Assembly: GCA_005882895.1 (NCBI GenBank)
Contig: VBBD01000007.1
Span: 1 to 62,479, forward strand
Direction of reading: 5' to 3'
DNA length: 62,479 nucleotides
Source: Candidatus Bathyarchaeota archaeon
GTDB lineage: Archaea; Thermoproteota; Bathyarchaeia; 40CM-2-53-6
The position numbers were made by a program, and so were the translations under genes. The notes under the pieces were generated by a model. The model made no database searches. It was not told where the DNA came from and saw only the letters and a list, made by a program, of their open reading frames with translations. Of the stretch, positions 1-8,319 are shown piece after piece (position 1 is the stretch's first letter; each line of letters opens with the position of its first letter).

Positions 1-177
1 TGGAAGAAGACTCATGGAAAACAGTCCTTCCACAGGGTCGTGGTCTACATTGGGATTCCAAAGGAATACGAAGGAAAAACCTTCAACACTGTGTCTCATG
101 CGAACGCGTCAAAGCTGAGAGTTCCATTCATCACTGTAGCTCAGCTAGCAGAAGAGATTGGAGGCATTCCCGCCTGA
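1..177 (+). CDS. rpl13: Large ribosomal subunit protein uL13 (L13), 3' part only
   Basis: Reading frame 1 is open from the window edge to TGA at 175-177 and gives 58 residues containing 'VYIGIPKEYEGK' and ending 'EEIGGIPA', the C-terminal region of archaeal/eukaryotic-type L13. The start lies outside the window. L13 binds 23S rRNA early in 50S assembly. It is followed, with the stop codon overlapped, by uS9, which is the usual archaeal order. The ORF track misses it because it has no start codon in the window. The family call rests on the C-terminal pattern plus gene order. Confidence 0.85.
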   Translation, partial: WKKTHGKQSFHRVVVYIGIPKEYEGKTFNTVSHANASKLRVPFITVAQLAEEIGGIPA

Positions 178-584
178 GTGAGAAGAAGAAACCGGTTCTC
201 GAAACGGGTAAGCGAAAGACCGCGATAGCCCGCGCTGTCGTGAAACCTGGAAAAGGTCGAATCTACTTTAACGATCATTCTCTCGACTATGTTAGTCCCG
301 AGGTCGTCCGGATGAAGATCCAAGAACCGCTCATCATAGCTGGGGAACGAGCCAAAGGAGTCGACATCCGCGTATCAGTAAATGGTGGAGGTTTCATGGG
401 CCAAGCCGAAGCAGCCAGAATCGCGATCGCACGATCACTCGCCTCGTGGACAAAGAGCAGCGAGCTGAGAAAGAACTTCATCGCTTTCGACAGGGTAATG
501 CTGGCTGGGGATCAACGGGTAACTGAACCGAAAAAGTTCGGTGGGCCAAGCGCACGACGAAGAAAACAGAAATCGTACAGGTAA
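174..584 (+). CDS. rps9: Small ribosomal subunit protein uS9 (S9), probable CTG start
   Basis: This 30S protein has a C-terminal tail that reaches the P-site tRNA; here the tail ends '[10 protein letters not shown]', the conserved basic tail. The ORF track starts at GTG 240, but that would remove the conserved '[12 protein letters not shown]' segment. Reading upstream in frame gives '[22 protein letters not shown]' back to CTG at 174-176, which overlaps the L13 stop as CTGA. No ATG, GTG or TTG lies in frame between, so I take CTG as the likely start. The product is then 136 residues, normal for archaeal S9. The operon continues into rpoN 7 nt later. Confidence 0.88.
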   Translation: MSEKKKPVLETGKRKTAIARAVVKPGKGRIYFNDHSLDYVSPEVVRMKIQEPLIIAGERAKGVDIRVSVNGGGFMGQAEAARIAIARSLASWTKSSELRKNFIAFDRVMLAGDQRVTEPKKFGGPSARRRKQKSYR

Positions 585-591
585 GAATGAA

Positions 592-816
592 ATGATCATC
601 CCGGTAAGATGCTTCACCTGCGGCAAGCAGATAGCTGACAAATGGGAAACATTCAGTCTCAGGGTTAGAGCCGGCGACAGACCAATCAAGGTACTGGACG
701 AGCTAGGGATCCGACGATACTGCTGTCGAAGAATGCTCATAACTCACGTCGAAATAATCGACGAGTTCCTAAAGTACCCCCAAGTCTCCGCCAAGAAACG
801 AGCCGAGATCATATAG
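592..816 (+). CDS. rpoN: DNA-directed RNA polymerase subunit N (Rpb10 homologue)
   Basis: A 74-residue zinc-binding subunit that joins the Rpo3/Rpo11 assembly platform of archaeal RNA polymerase. The N-terminus is '[12 protein letters not shown]' and the second metal pair is 'RYCCRRM', giving the CX2C...CC zinc signature of RpoN/Rpb10. The ATG at 592 gives the canonical N-terminus, so the longer ORF from 541 is rejected. It sits between uS9 and uS2. The rpoK gene that often accompanies it in other archaea is not at this spot. Confidence 0.96.
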   Translation: MIIPVRCFTCGKQIADKWETFSLRVRAGDRPIKVLDELGIRRYCCRRMLITHVEIIDEFLKYPQVSAKKRAEII

Positions 817-826
817 ACGAGGAACC

Positions 827-1507
827 ATGTTGGAAAGCCAAGACATCGAGGATAGGGAAGCGATACCGAGAGCAGAAAACCTCCTCCTCTCTCTCGAAGA
901 GCTCTTGGCTGCGGGCCTCCATATAGGCACACGAATCAAGACCGTGGACATGGAAAGGTACATTTTCAGAGTCCGCCCCGACGGCCTGTTCATCCTCAAC
1001 ATTGGCGATACCAACGAGAAGATAAGAATCGCCGCGAGGTTCATGGGCCGATTCGATCCTGGCAGAGTGCTGGCAGTATCCTCCAGACTTTACGGCAAGA
1101 CCCCCGTGGAAAGGTTCGCGGAGATAACGAGAACGGTTCCGATTGTAGGCCGGTTCATGCCAGGGTTGATATCCAATCCTCTGCAGCCCCATCACGCAGA
1201 GCCTCAGGTCGTCCTAGTCACGGATCCTAGAGCTGACTGGCAAGCGATCAAAGAGGCTACGTCGGTAGGCGTGCCCGTCATTGCGTTATGCGACACTGAC
1301 AACGTCTTTGCTGGTGTGGATTTTGTGATTCCGGTAAACAACAAGGGAAGGAGAGCCCTAGCCGTCGTCTACTGGCTGCTCGCTAGACAAGTGCTCCGCG
1401 AGAGAGGAGAACTTCCCCAAGATGGAACGATTCCCCAGACGGTGGATGATTTCGAAACGAAGCTTGCCGCCATGCCCATGGGACGAGCTTCCGGTGGAGA
1501 GGCGTGA
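827..1507 (+). CDS. rps2: Small ribosomal subunit protein uS2 (S2)
   Basis: A 226-residue archaeal-type S2. Recognisable segments are 'LLAAGLHIGTR' near the N-terminus, 'RFMPGLISNP' and 'PQVVLVTDPRAD' centrally, and 'VIPVNNKGRRALAVVYWLLAR' near the C-terminus. S2 binds late in 30S assembly near the platform/head junction. It starts 10 nt after rpoN, and its TGA overlaps the GTG of the MEMO gene as GTGA, which points to translational coupling within one operon. Confidence 0.96.
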   Translation: MLESQDIEDREAIPRAENLLLSLEELLAAGLHIGTRIKTVDMERYIFRVRPDGLFILNIGDTNEKIRIAARFMGRFDPGRVLAVSSRLYGKTPVERFAEITRTVPIVGRFMPGLISNPLQPHHAEPQVVLVTDPRADWQAIKEATSVGVPVIALCDTDNVFAGVDFVIPVNNKGRRALAVVYWLLARQVLRERGELPQDGTIPQTVDDFETKLAAMPMGRASGGEA

Positions 1508-2352
1508 AAACACGCCCTCCAGCACAAGCAGGCACCTTCTACTCTGATACTGAAGGCGCGCTCCGGACCCAGATACACAACTGCTTCCTGCATCCTCTCG
1601 GACCAAGAACAATCCCATCCATTCCCACCACGAACGACGACCAGCTTGTGGCGATTGTTGTACCACACGCGGGCTACGATTACTCCGGACCCGTCGCTGC
1701 CAACAGCTACTATCGCTTGGCTACTTCCGGTCTGAGAGAGTCCGTGATAATCTTAGGACCAAACCACACCGGCTATGGAAGCGGTGTCTCAACAATGATC
1801 GATGGGCAATGGGCAACTCCGCTTGGCGAAGTTCCTGTAAACAGCCCGTTGGCTTCCTCAATTGCGAGATTATCAGGCCTGATCGACGTAGAAGAGGAAG
1901 CCCACAAGAGCGAACACTCGATAGAAGTCCAACTTCCCTTCCTACAATTCATCTATCCACGACGTTTCCAGTTCGTGCCCATCTGCATGATGCTCCAAGA
2001 CCTTGAAACGAGTATAGAGATAGGCAACGCTATCGCCAAAGCCTCCACTGGGACGGGAGCGATGCTTATCGCCTCATCAGACTGGACGCACTACGAGTCC
2101 TACGAATCTGCGAAGAAAAAGGACATGGAAGCCATTCAGGCCGTGCTCGAAGTGGACGAGAAAAAATTCCAAGACACGATCGAAGAAAACCACGTGTCAG
2201 CGTGCGGATACGGCCCGGTCACGGCTGTCATACATGCGTCCAAGATCCTTGGCGCAAAACGTGCCAAGTTGCTATCATACCAGACGAGTGGGGACACGGC
2301 AGGGGACAAGCGTTCAGTAGTCGGTTACGCAGCGATCGCATTTACGAAGTGA
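1504..2352 (+). CDS. MEMO1 family protein
   Basis: A 282-residue member of the MEMO family, related in fold to class III extradiol dioxygenases. Motifs include the N-terminal 'RPPAQAGTFY', 'VVPHAGYDYSGPVAA', 'ILGPNHTGYG', 'HSIEVQLPF' and 'SSDWTHYE', with the family's conserved histidines. The molecular role in archaea is unsettled. Location between uS2 and mevalonate kinase is a classical archaeal arrangement. The start is GTG 1504 overlapping the uS2 stop, and the 3' end overlaps the mevalonate kinase GTG in the same way. Confidence 0.93.
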   Translation: MKTRPPAQAGTFYSDTEGALRTQIHNCFLHPLGPRTIPSIPTTNDDQLVAIVVPHAGYDYSGPVAANSYYRLATSGLRESVIILGPNHTGYGSGVSTMIDGQWATPLGEVPVNSPLASSIARLSGLIDVEEEAHKSEHSIEVQLPFLQFIYPRRFQFVPICMMLQDLETSIEIGNAIAKASTGTGAMLIASSDWTHYESYESAKKKDMEAIQAVLEVDEKKFQDTIEENHVSACGYGPVTAVIHASKILGAKRAKLLSYQTSGDTAGDKRSVVGYAAIAFTK

Positions 2353-3341
2353 GCTCGTCCTCGCCATCACCCTCTCCAGTGACCGTCTCATCCAGAGCGC
2401 CTGGAAAAATCATATTGTCAGGAGAACAATTCGTCGTCCTTGGCGCACCGGCCGTCGCGATGGCTGTTAATCTCTACTCAAAGATAGATGTAAGCCCCTC
2501 TCAGAGTGGCAGGGTCGAAGTAACTGCTGACATTCCGCTTCATCTAGTTGGCGACGCCGACAAGCGATCGTCCTCTCCTGAGAATCAAGAGCTTCTAGAA
2601 CCACTGCGCCTCGCAGCGAGTGCGACACTCGACCACCTAGGAACAGAAGAACAAAGTGTCCATGTGGATGCCAATTGCCAGATTCCTATCGGCGCAGGCC
2701 TCGGCTCATCTGCCTCTACTACAGTCGCAACCATCTCGGCGGTAGCCAAATCGAGAGGAAGGAGGCTCGACCGACGAGAAATCTTCAAGCTCGCTTTCAT
2801 TCCAGAGAACTATCTTCATGGACACCCTTCGGGGGTCGACCAGGCAACTTGCACCTATGGCGGAATTATCCAGTTCAGAAAACCCTCAAGGATCAGGGCG
2901 ATCGGCATCAAACGACCACCCATGATTCTTGTATGCGACTCCGGAGTCCACCGGTCAACCAAAGCCTTGGTAGGGTCAGTAGTCAGGAGATCAAGTGAAC
3001 AAACAGATAGGTTCCAAACACACCTAGACGAGATCTCTACAATGTCGAATGCAGTGGTCAAGGCTCTAAAGAGTGAAGACGATAACGAGCTGGGGTCCTT
3101 GATGAACAGAAACCACGAATTGCTCCGTCAGATTGGCGTTTCAACAACCAGGTTAGACAGGCTTGTGGCTGCGGCCAGGAAAGGAGGAGCTCTCGGAGCC
3201 AAGCTCACGGGGGCTGGAGGCGGTGGATGCATGATAGCACTATGCGATGACAAGAAGTCCCGATCGAATATCGCCAGGGAATTACGAAAGTTGGGAGGAA
3301 CAATTTACAACGTGTCCCTTGACGTGCGAGGAGTCGACTAA
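2349..3341 (+). CDS. mvk: Mevalonate kinase (GHMP family)
   Basis: Phosphorylates mevalonate in isoprenoid (archaeal lipid) synthesis. Motifs: 'SRAPGKIILSGEQFVVLGAPAVA' at the N-terminus, the GHMP ATP loop 'PIGAGLGSSAS' in the middle, and motif 3 'KLTGAGGGGCMIAL' near the C-terminus. The ORF track begins at 2202, but GTG 2349 overlaps the MEMO stop (GTGA) and gives a normal N-terminus and a 330-residue product. An IPP isomerase gene follows; the isopentenyl phosphate kinase gene often found between these two is not in the window. Confidence 0.93.
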   Translation: MSSSSPSPSPVTVSSRAPGKIILSGEQFVVLGAPAVAMAVNLYSKIDVSPSQSGRVEVTADIPLHLVGDADKRSSSPENQELLEPLRLAASATLDHLGTEEQSVHVDANCQIPIGAGLGSSASTTVATISAVAKSRGRRLDRREIFKLAFIPENYLHGHPSGVDQATCTYGGIIQFRKPSRIRAIGIKRPPMILVCDSGVHRSTKALVGSVVRRSSEQTDRFQTHLDEISTMSNAVVKALKSEDDNELGSLMNRNHELLRQIGVSTTRLDRLVAAARKGGALGAKLTGAGGGGCMIALCDDKKSRSNIARELRKLGGTIYNVSLDVRGVD

Positions 3342-3408
3342 TTCCCGATGACTCCGGTCGGAAAGGCAGAAAAAGAGCGCTTCCTACCTCCACAATCGAA
3401 GAAAGATA

Positions 3409-3942
3409 ATGCCTGAAATCATCGTTCTAGTCGACGAGAAAGACAATCCAATCGGATACGAAGAAAAACTAGCAGCTCATCGCGGTGGTGGGAAACTGCA
3501 CAGAGCCTTTTCCATCTTCATCTTCAATTCCAAGAACGAGGCGCTTCTCCAGCTCAGATCGAAAGCAAAGCACCATTTTCAGAGCCTGTGGAGTAACCCG
3601 TGTTGCAGTCATCCAACAAAAGGTGAAAAACTGGAGGCTGCAGTCCATAGAAAGCTGAAGCAAGAGTTGGGCTTTGATACCCCGCTGAAGGAGGCCTTCA
3701 GCTTTGTGTACAAGGCGACCGACCAGAAGAGCGGCTTGACAGAACACGAGTTCGATCATGTCTTTGTCGGGCAATACGATAGAGATCCGAAACCGAACCC
3801 TGATGAGGTCGACGATTGGAAATGGGTCACCCTCACCGAGCTCAAAAACGACTTAGACAAGAATCCGGGGAAATATACTCCCTGGTTTCCGATCGCATTT
3901 AACAAACTGCGAAAGGAAAACCTAGGTCTACCAGAGGCCTAG
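3409..3942 (+). CDS. idi: Isopentenyl-diphosphate delta-isomerase, type I (Nudix)
   Basis: A 177-residue Nudix-fold isomerase interconverting IPP and DMAPP. Diagnostic motifs are 'NPCCSHP' with the catalytic Cys, the Nudix-like 'KLKQELGF' stretch and 'EHEFDHVFVG' with the catalytic Glu and metal ligands. This is the metal-dependent type I enzyme of eukaryotes and many bacteria; many archaea instead use the unrelated FMN type II enzyme. It starts with ATG 3409, 67 nt after mevalonate kinase, and is followed 2 nt later by HMG-CoA reductase. Confidence 0.93.
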   Translation: MPEIIVLVDEKDNPIGYEEKLAAHRGGGKLHRAFSIFIFNSKNEALLQLRSKAKHHFQSLWSNPCCSHPTKGEKLEAAVHRKLKQELGFDTPLKEAFSFVYKATDQKSGLTEHEFDHVFVGQYDRDPKPNPDEVDDWKWVTLTELKNDLDKNPGKYTPWFPIAFNKLRKENLGLPEA

Positions 3943-3944
3943 AT

Positions 3945-5264
3945 TTGGAAACGTCTGTTCTAAACAGAAGCTCAACTATTGGTTCGTTCTACAAACTTCC
4001 CTTGGAAGAGAGACTCAGAATCGTCAAAGAGTTCGCAGGACTAACATCTGAGGAGGCTCAGACCCTAGCCAAGGGAACGATGCCGAGCGCGACTGCGCAG
4101 CGAATGATAGAGAACGTCATCAGCATGTTCCCGATTCCCCTTGGAATCGCCACGAACTTCCTGGTAAACGGCAGAGACTACTTGGTACCGATGGCCATAG
4201 AGGAGCCGTCAGTGGTCGCCGCGGCAAGCAACGCGGCCAAGATGGCACGACCAACAGGGGGCTTCACAGCTACTAGTACAGAGCCTGTGATGATCGGCCA
4301 GATCCAGATAGTGAAATGTCCTTCGCCGAAAGATGCTGAAAAGGAAATTCTCTCGGCGAGAAAAGAGGTTCTCGAAAAAGCCAACCAGCAGGATCCGATG
4401 CTGCTATCGATGGGTGGTGGGGCAAAAGATCTCCGCGTCAGGATTCTACCCAGTCAAGTCGGAACATTGGTCATTGTTGAGCTTCTGGTTGACTGCCGCG
4501 ATGCTATGGGGGCGAATGTCGTCAATACGATGGCTGAGGCTGTTGCACCTATGGTTGAGAAGATTTCGAAGGGTCAAGCCCGACTACGCATCATTTCAAA
4601 CCTTGCAGATAGAAGGCTTGCCAAAGCCACAACGACCGTTTCGAAAGAGGCCCTGGGCGGCGAGGACATCGTTGACGGGATTGTAGAGGCGTACGCGTTT
4701 GCTGCCGCTGACCCGTACAGATGTGCAACTCATAACAAGGGAGTCATGAACGGGGTAACCGCCGTCTGCCTAGCGACCGGGAATGACACTCGCGCGATAG
4801 AGGCAGGGGCTCATGCTTACGCGGCACGATCTGGACGCTACTCTCCCCTCACAACATGGAAGAAGGATTCTAAAGGAAACCTGGTCGGGACCATCGAAAT
4901 CCCTGCTGCAGTCGGAATTATCGGAGGAGTCACCGCCGTCCACCCTATGGCGAAGATATGCCTGAAGATCCTTGGCGTAAAGACAGCGCGTGAACTCGGC
5001 GAGGTTATGGCCTCGGTGGGCTTGGCCCAGAACATGGCCGCACTACGAGCCTTGGCCGCGGAAGGAATTCAGAAGGGACACATGTCTCTGCACGCTAGAA
5101 ATATCGCCGCAATGGCGGGAGCACAAGGTGATCTGATCGACTTGGTCGCGGACAAGATGGTCGCCGAGCGGAAGATCCGCTTGGATAGGGCTAGAGAGGT
5201 TCTGCTCGAATTATCCAGGTCAAAGGATAGCGGCGCCGCCCAAAAGAAAACCCACAAGGCCTAA
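3945..5264 (+). CDS. hmgA: Hydroxymethylglutaryl-CoA reductase, class II type
   Basis: A 439-residue enzyme making mevalonate from HMG-CoA. It shows 'MIENVISMFPIPLGIATNF', 'EEPSVVAAASNAAKMARP', 'DAMGANVVNTMAEAVAP', 'DPYRCATHNKGVMNG' and 'GHMSLHARNIA'. The overall pattern and length match the class II enzymes typified by Pseudomonas mevalonii rather than the class I enzymes of most archaea. The start is TTG 3945, two bases after the idi stop. The 3' end overlaps the convergent UbiA gene by 45 bp. It completes a compact mevalonate-pathway operon. Confidence 0.92.
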   Translation: METSVLNRSSTIGSFYKLPLEERLRIVKEFAGLTSEEAQTLAKGTMPSATAQRMIENVISMFPIPLGIATNFLVNGRDYLVPMAIEEPSVVAAASNAAKMARPTGGFTATSTEPVMIGQIQIVKCPSPKDAEKEILSARKEVLEKANQQDPMLLSMGGGAKDLRVRILPSQVGTLVIVELLVDCRDAMGANVVNTMAEAVAPMVEKISKGQARLRIISNLADRRLAKATTTVSKEALGGEDIVDGIVEAYAFAAADPYRCATHNKGVMNGVTAVCLATGNDTRAIEAGAHAYAARSGRYSPLTTWKKDSKGNLVGTIEIPAAVGIIGGVTAVHPMAKICLKILGVKTARELGEVMASVGLAQNMAALRALAAEGIQKGHMSLHARNIAAMAGAQGDLIDLVADKMVAERKIRLDRAREVLLELSRSKDSGAAQKKTHKA

Positions 5265-6086
5265 CAGCATCCATAGCAGAACTTGGCGTTTGACCGCTCG
5301 AACGTTCTCAGGCGTCTGATCGCCCACCAACCTATAAGCTGAGTAAAGAAAGCCGACATCGGCGATTATCACCGGAGGAAAATACAGCCAGGAGATCGTC
5401 TCGAGAAACGGCGGGAGGAAACTGAGCAGAACCGCGATGATAAACAATCCCGTAGATGTTAGCGCTGCAACCTTTGTTCCCCTGACTACTGCCAGGGTCC
5501 GGACTTGACGGAGGTTATCGCCCTTCACATCGGCTATTCCCTTTGCGACCTCTCGGGCAAAGTTTGCGAGAAACGCGACCACGGAGAAGATGAAGAGCAG
5601 GGGCCCAATCGAATTCACTGCGAGGCCTCCATAGAAGAAAGGCAGAGCGACGTTGAAGCTTACAACCGCATTTCCTATCAGGCCAGTCTTCTTTCCCCTC
5701 GTGTTATAGTAGACCATAAGCGCAAGAGCGAGAAGTGCAGTCAGAAACGTCCATAGACCAAGGAGCGCGGAGAATCCTATCGCAGCCACGGAGAGAGCTA
5801 CTGCCAATACGACCGCGTCTCTGGTCCTCACCGTTCCGGAAGGGAGAGGCCGTTGCGGGCTGTTGACCTTGTCAATTTCAACGTCGTAAACGTCATTGGC
5901 TACCATCGTTCCCGCCATCATCAGTGACGCCGTCAGGAACCCGAAAACAGCCTCTGGAAGTCCAGGGAGTTTGCCGAGACCTATCGCTTCGCCAATGACT
6001 ACTCCAAGCCCGATCATTATGGTATTTGGGGGCCGTATCAGCGTCAAGTATGCGCTCAAGCGAGCTGACGTTGCACGGCTAGACAC
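5220..6086 (-). CDS. UbiA prenyltransferase, probable digeranylgeranylglyceryl phosphate synthase
   Basis: A 288-residue polytopic membrane prenyltransferase. The first Asp-rich motif reads 'NDVYDVEIDKVN' followed by 'RPLPSG', and the second region contains 'KGIADVKGDN', both typical of the UbiA family. About eight or nine hydrophobic segments are visible. Next to mevalonate-pathway genes the likely role is transfer of geranylgeranyl to geranylgeranylglyceryl phosphate in archaeal lipid synthesis. Its 3' end overlaps the HMG-CoA reductase gene tail to tail. Other UbiA substrates (quinone, heme) cannot be excluded from sequence alone. Confidence 0.85.
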   Translation of the reverse strand: MSSRATSARLSAYLTLIRPPNTIMIGLGVVIGEAIGLGKLPGLPEAVFGFLTASLMMAGTMVANDVYDVEIDKVNSPQRPLPSGTVRTRDAVVLAVALSVAAIGFSALLGLWTFLTALLALALMVYYNTRGKKTGLIGNAVVSFNVALPFFYGGLAVNSIGPLLFIFSVVAFLANFAREVAKGIADVKGDNLRQVRTLAVVRGTKVAALTSTGLFIIAVLLSFLPPFLETISWLYFPPVIIADVGFLYSAYRLVGDQTPENVRAVKRQVLLWMLLGLVGFLLGGAAIL

Positions 6087-6181
6087 GCTCAGAGCTCAGT
6101 CCCTCCACAGTTTTCGGCCTTGTGATTTCCACAACATCTGGCTGTTGGAATAAGGCTAAAAAGACTCCCGGAGGCTATGCA

Positions 6182-6652
6182 ATGGTTCGACCAGTCTTGT
6201 CAGTCAAGAAGGAACCGACGCTTCTCGATGACCTCAACCAAGCTCTTGCCGGAGAAACCTTGGCTGCCTTTCGATACCTCTACTTGAGCAAGATCGCTAG
6301 CGGAATAAGCTCTCTTCCTCTCTCGAAGCTCTTCAAGGAGATGGCTGACGGAGAATGGGACCACGCCTCAAGATTCATGGAGAGAATCATACAGCTAGGG
6401 GGAGTGCCTATATCAAAACCGGTCGAGTGGGAAAAGAAGGCTTTCTTCTCTTATTCAGACCCACCGCGAAGGGGAAACGATCTGAAGGCAATGATCAAGG
6501 AAAGCCTAAAGCTTGAAAGATCCTCACTCGAATTCTACCAGAGACTCGCCAGCAAGACTCGAGATACCGACATGGTTACTCACAAGATGGCGATGGATGC
6601 AATGGCCGATGAAGCACGCGAGGAACGGAAACTTACCGCGTTGCTAGACTGA
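6182..6652 (+). CDS. Ferritin-like di-iron protein
   Basis: A 156-residue, mostly helical protein with a four-helix ferritin-like pattern: 'LAGETLAAFRYLYLS' (Glu in helix A), 'DGEWDHASRF' (Glu and His in helix B), 'ESLKLERSSLEFYQRL' (Glu in helix C) and 'DEAREERKL' in helix D. This is consistent with iron storage or peroxide detoxification. ATG 6182 is preferred over the ORF start at 6122, because the extra 20 residues look like leader sequence. It stands alone between UbiA and a convergent glutamate dehydrogenase gene. Confidence 0.75.
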   Translation: MVRPVLSVKKEPTLLDDLNQALAGETLAAFRYLYLSKIASGISSLPLSKLFKEMADGEWDHASRFMERIIQLGGVPISKPVEWEKKAFFSYSDPPRRGNDLKAMIKESLKLERSSLEFYQRLASKTRDTDMVTHKMAMDAMADEAREERKLTALLD

Positions 6653-6667
6653 CCGCTCAGAAGTCTT

Positions 6668-7957
6668 CTAAACCCAGCCTCTGATCTGCATAGCATCTCG
6701 GACTTTTCCGATAGCGTAGACGTAGGCTCCGGTCCGCATATCGACATTCTGCTCCTGACTGGTCTTCCAAACCTCGGCAAACGCCTTCTTCATAATCGCC
6801 GTTAGACGATGGTCCACTTCCTCAGCAGTCCACCAGAGGTGTTGGAGATTCTGGACCCATTCAAGGTAACTTGTACTGACCCCGCCAGAGTTTGCCAGAA
6901 TATCCGGTATCAGAGTGACGCCCTTCTTGAAGAGAATGTCATCCGCCTCAGGTGTCGTCGGCCCATTCGCGCCTTCTGCGACTAGCTTTGCCTTGATGCT
7001 TCGAGCGTTGTTTTCGGTAATGACGTCCTCTAGGGCCGCCGGCACGAGTATGTCTACGTCTAGTTCGAGTAGTTCCTCGTTCGTAATGTTCTCGGAGCTA
7101 GGCAAGTTCGCCAGGCTCGTGTTCTTCTTCTTGTGCGCTGCGACTTCGTTGAACCAGAGGCCTGTCTTCTTGTGAATTCCTCCTTTCGAGTCGGAGACGG
7201 CGACAACTTTGACTCCGGCTTCTTCAAGGAACATGTGGGCGAACGAGCCTACGTTTCCCCACCCTTGGATTGCGCAAGTTGCCTTCTTCAGATCGATCTT
7301 GAGATGTCTCGCGGCTTCCTCAACCGTGACTGCAACTCCTTTCCCGGTGGCCGAGTCCCTTCCAAGAGATCCTCCAATTATTATCGGCTTACCTGTCACG
7401 ACTGCGTTCGCGTTGTTCCTGTCCACTTTGCTGTATTCATCCATGAACCAGGCCATCGTCTGAGAATCGGTGTAGACATCAGGCGCTGGAATGTCGCGGA
7501 ACGGACCGACGATTTCGCTTATGAGCGAGAAAAATGTTCTGGAAAGCCTCTCCAGTTCGTGTTTGGACAGGAGTTTCGGGTTAACCGTGACTCCTCCTTT
7601 CGCGCCCCCGAACGGGATGCCTGCGACCGCGCACTTCCACGTCATCCACATGGATAACGCCTTTACCTCTTCGATGGTAACGTTCGGGTGATATCTGATT
7701 CCACCCTTGTAAGGTCCCAGGGCGTTGTTGTGCTGGCTTCTGAATCCTTGATAGAGGAGGATTCTACCGTCGTCCATTTTGACAGGGAAGTTTATGCTGA
7801 GAATTCTTCTAGGCTTTCGAAGAATCTCCTGAACGTTCTCGTCCAGCTTCATCAGGTCAGCGGCCCGCTGGAACTGTTCTACAGCAATGTCGTACTGGGT
7901 TTTCTGCATGCCGAGGCTCGATGGAGCGGCTTCGTGCTTAGAAGTGGTCTCTAGCAA
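6668..7957 (-). CDS. gdhA: Glutamate dehydrogenase (Glu/Leu/Phe/Val dehydrogenase family)
   Basis: A 429-residue enzyme for oxidative deamination of glutamate or the reverse. Catalytic motifs: 'GPYKGGIRYHP', 'MTWKCAVAGIPFGGAKGG' with substrate-binding lysines, 'DIPAPDVYTDSQTMAWFMDEY', and the Rossmann segment 'CAIQGWGNVGSFAHMFLEE'. Length is typical for archaeal hexameric enzymes. Coenzyme preference cannot be read safely. It is transcribed alone toward the ferritin gene; its upstream region contains a dyad (8024-8046). It could feed nitrogen from amino-acid catabolism encoded elsewhere in the window. Confidence 0.93.
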   Translation of the reverse strand: MLETTSKHEAAPSSLGMQKTQYDIAVEQFQRAADLMKLDENVQEILRKPRRILSINFPVKMDDGRILLYQGFRSQHNNALGPYKGGIRYHPNVTIEEVKALSMWMTWKCAVAGIPFGGAKGGVTVNPKLLSKHELERLSRTFFSLISEIVGPFRDIPAPDVYTDSQTMAWFMDEYSKVDRNNANAVVTGKPIIIGGSLGRDSATGKGVAVTVEEAARHLKIDLKKATCAIQGWGNVGSFAHMFLEEAGVKVVAVSDSKGGIHKKTGLWFNEVAAHKKKNTSLANLPSSENITNEELLELDVDILVPAALEDVITENNARSIKAKLVAEGANGPTTPEADDILFKKGVTLIPDILANSGGVSTSYLEWVQNLQHLWWTAEEVDHRLTAIMKKAFAEVWKTSQEQNVDMRTGAYVYAIGKVRDAMQIRGWV

Positions 7958-8319
7958 TCATTATGCCTTCGAATCGGAGAGCAGCAAGAAACTTCCCATT
8001 TAGACCTTTCCTCAGAATTCAGGGAAAAACCTAGTTCTAGTTTTTCATCGAGTGAGAAGAGTGGAAAACTGACGGACAAGCCCTTTTAAAAAAAACAGTG
8101 AAAACCCTCATTCTTCGTTACCGCATATCACGGTATTTTTCGTAACACAACACCCGTAGCTCAAGCCCTCCCATTTCCTAGGGGATTACGCATGGCAATA
8201 GCGAACCGCCTGCTACTATACGTCATGTCTTCCGGGTTACTTCACCAACCGTCTTTGGAAGGATGCACTCCGCCGGCAGCTCACTTCCTACTCCCTCTTC
8301 GGGGATGCTTCTCGCCGGA
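7958..8319. other. Intergenic region upstream of glutamate dehydrogenase
   Basis: This 362-bp stretch holds no convincing gene. It includes the inverted repeat GAAAAAC-9-GTTTTTC at 8024-8046, an A/T-rich run near 8083-8095 (cccttttaaaaaaaa), and a small hairpin TACCG-7-CGGTA near 8120-8136. The first two could belong to the glutamate dehydrogenase promoter, read on the minus strand. The right-hand part, from about 8240, becomes richer in GC toward the foreign-looking oxidoreductase gene. Confidence 0.5.

Noticed and set aside
8140-8260. tRNA-like start 'acccgtagctcaagcc' in the gap after glutamate dehydrogenase
   Set aside because: It resembles a tRNA D-arm opening, but no matching T-arm, anticodon arm or acceptor 3' strand follows.
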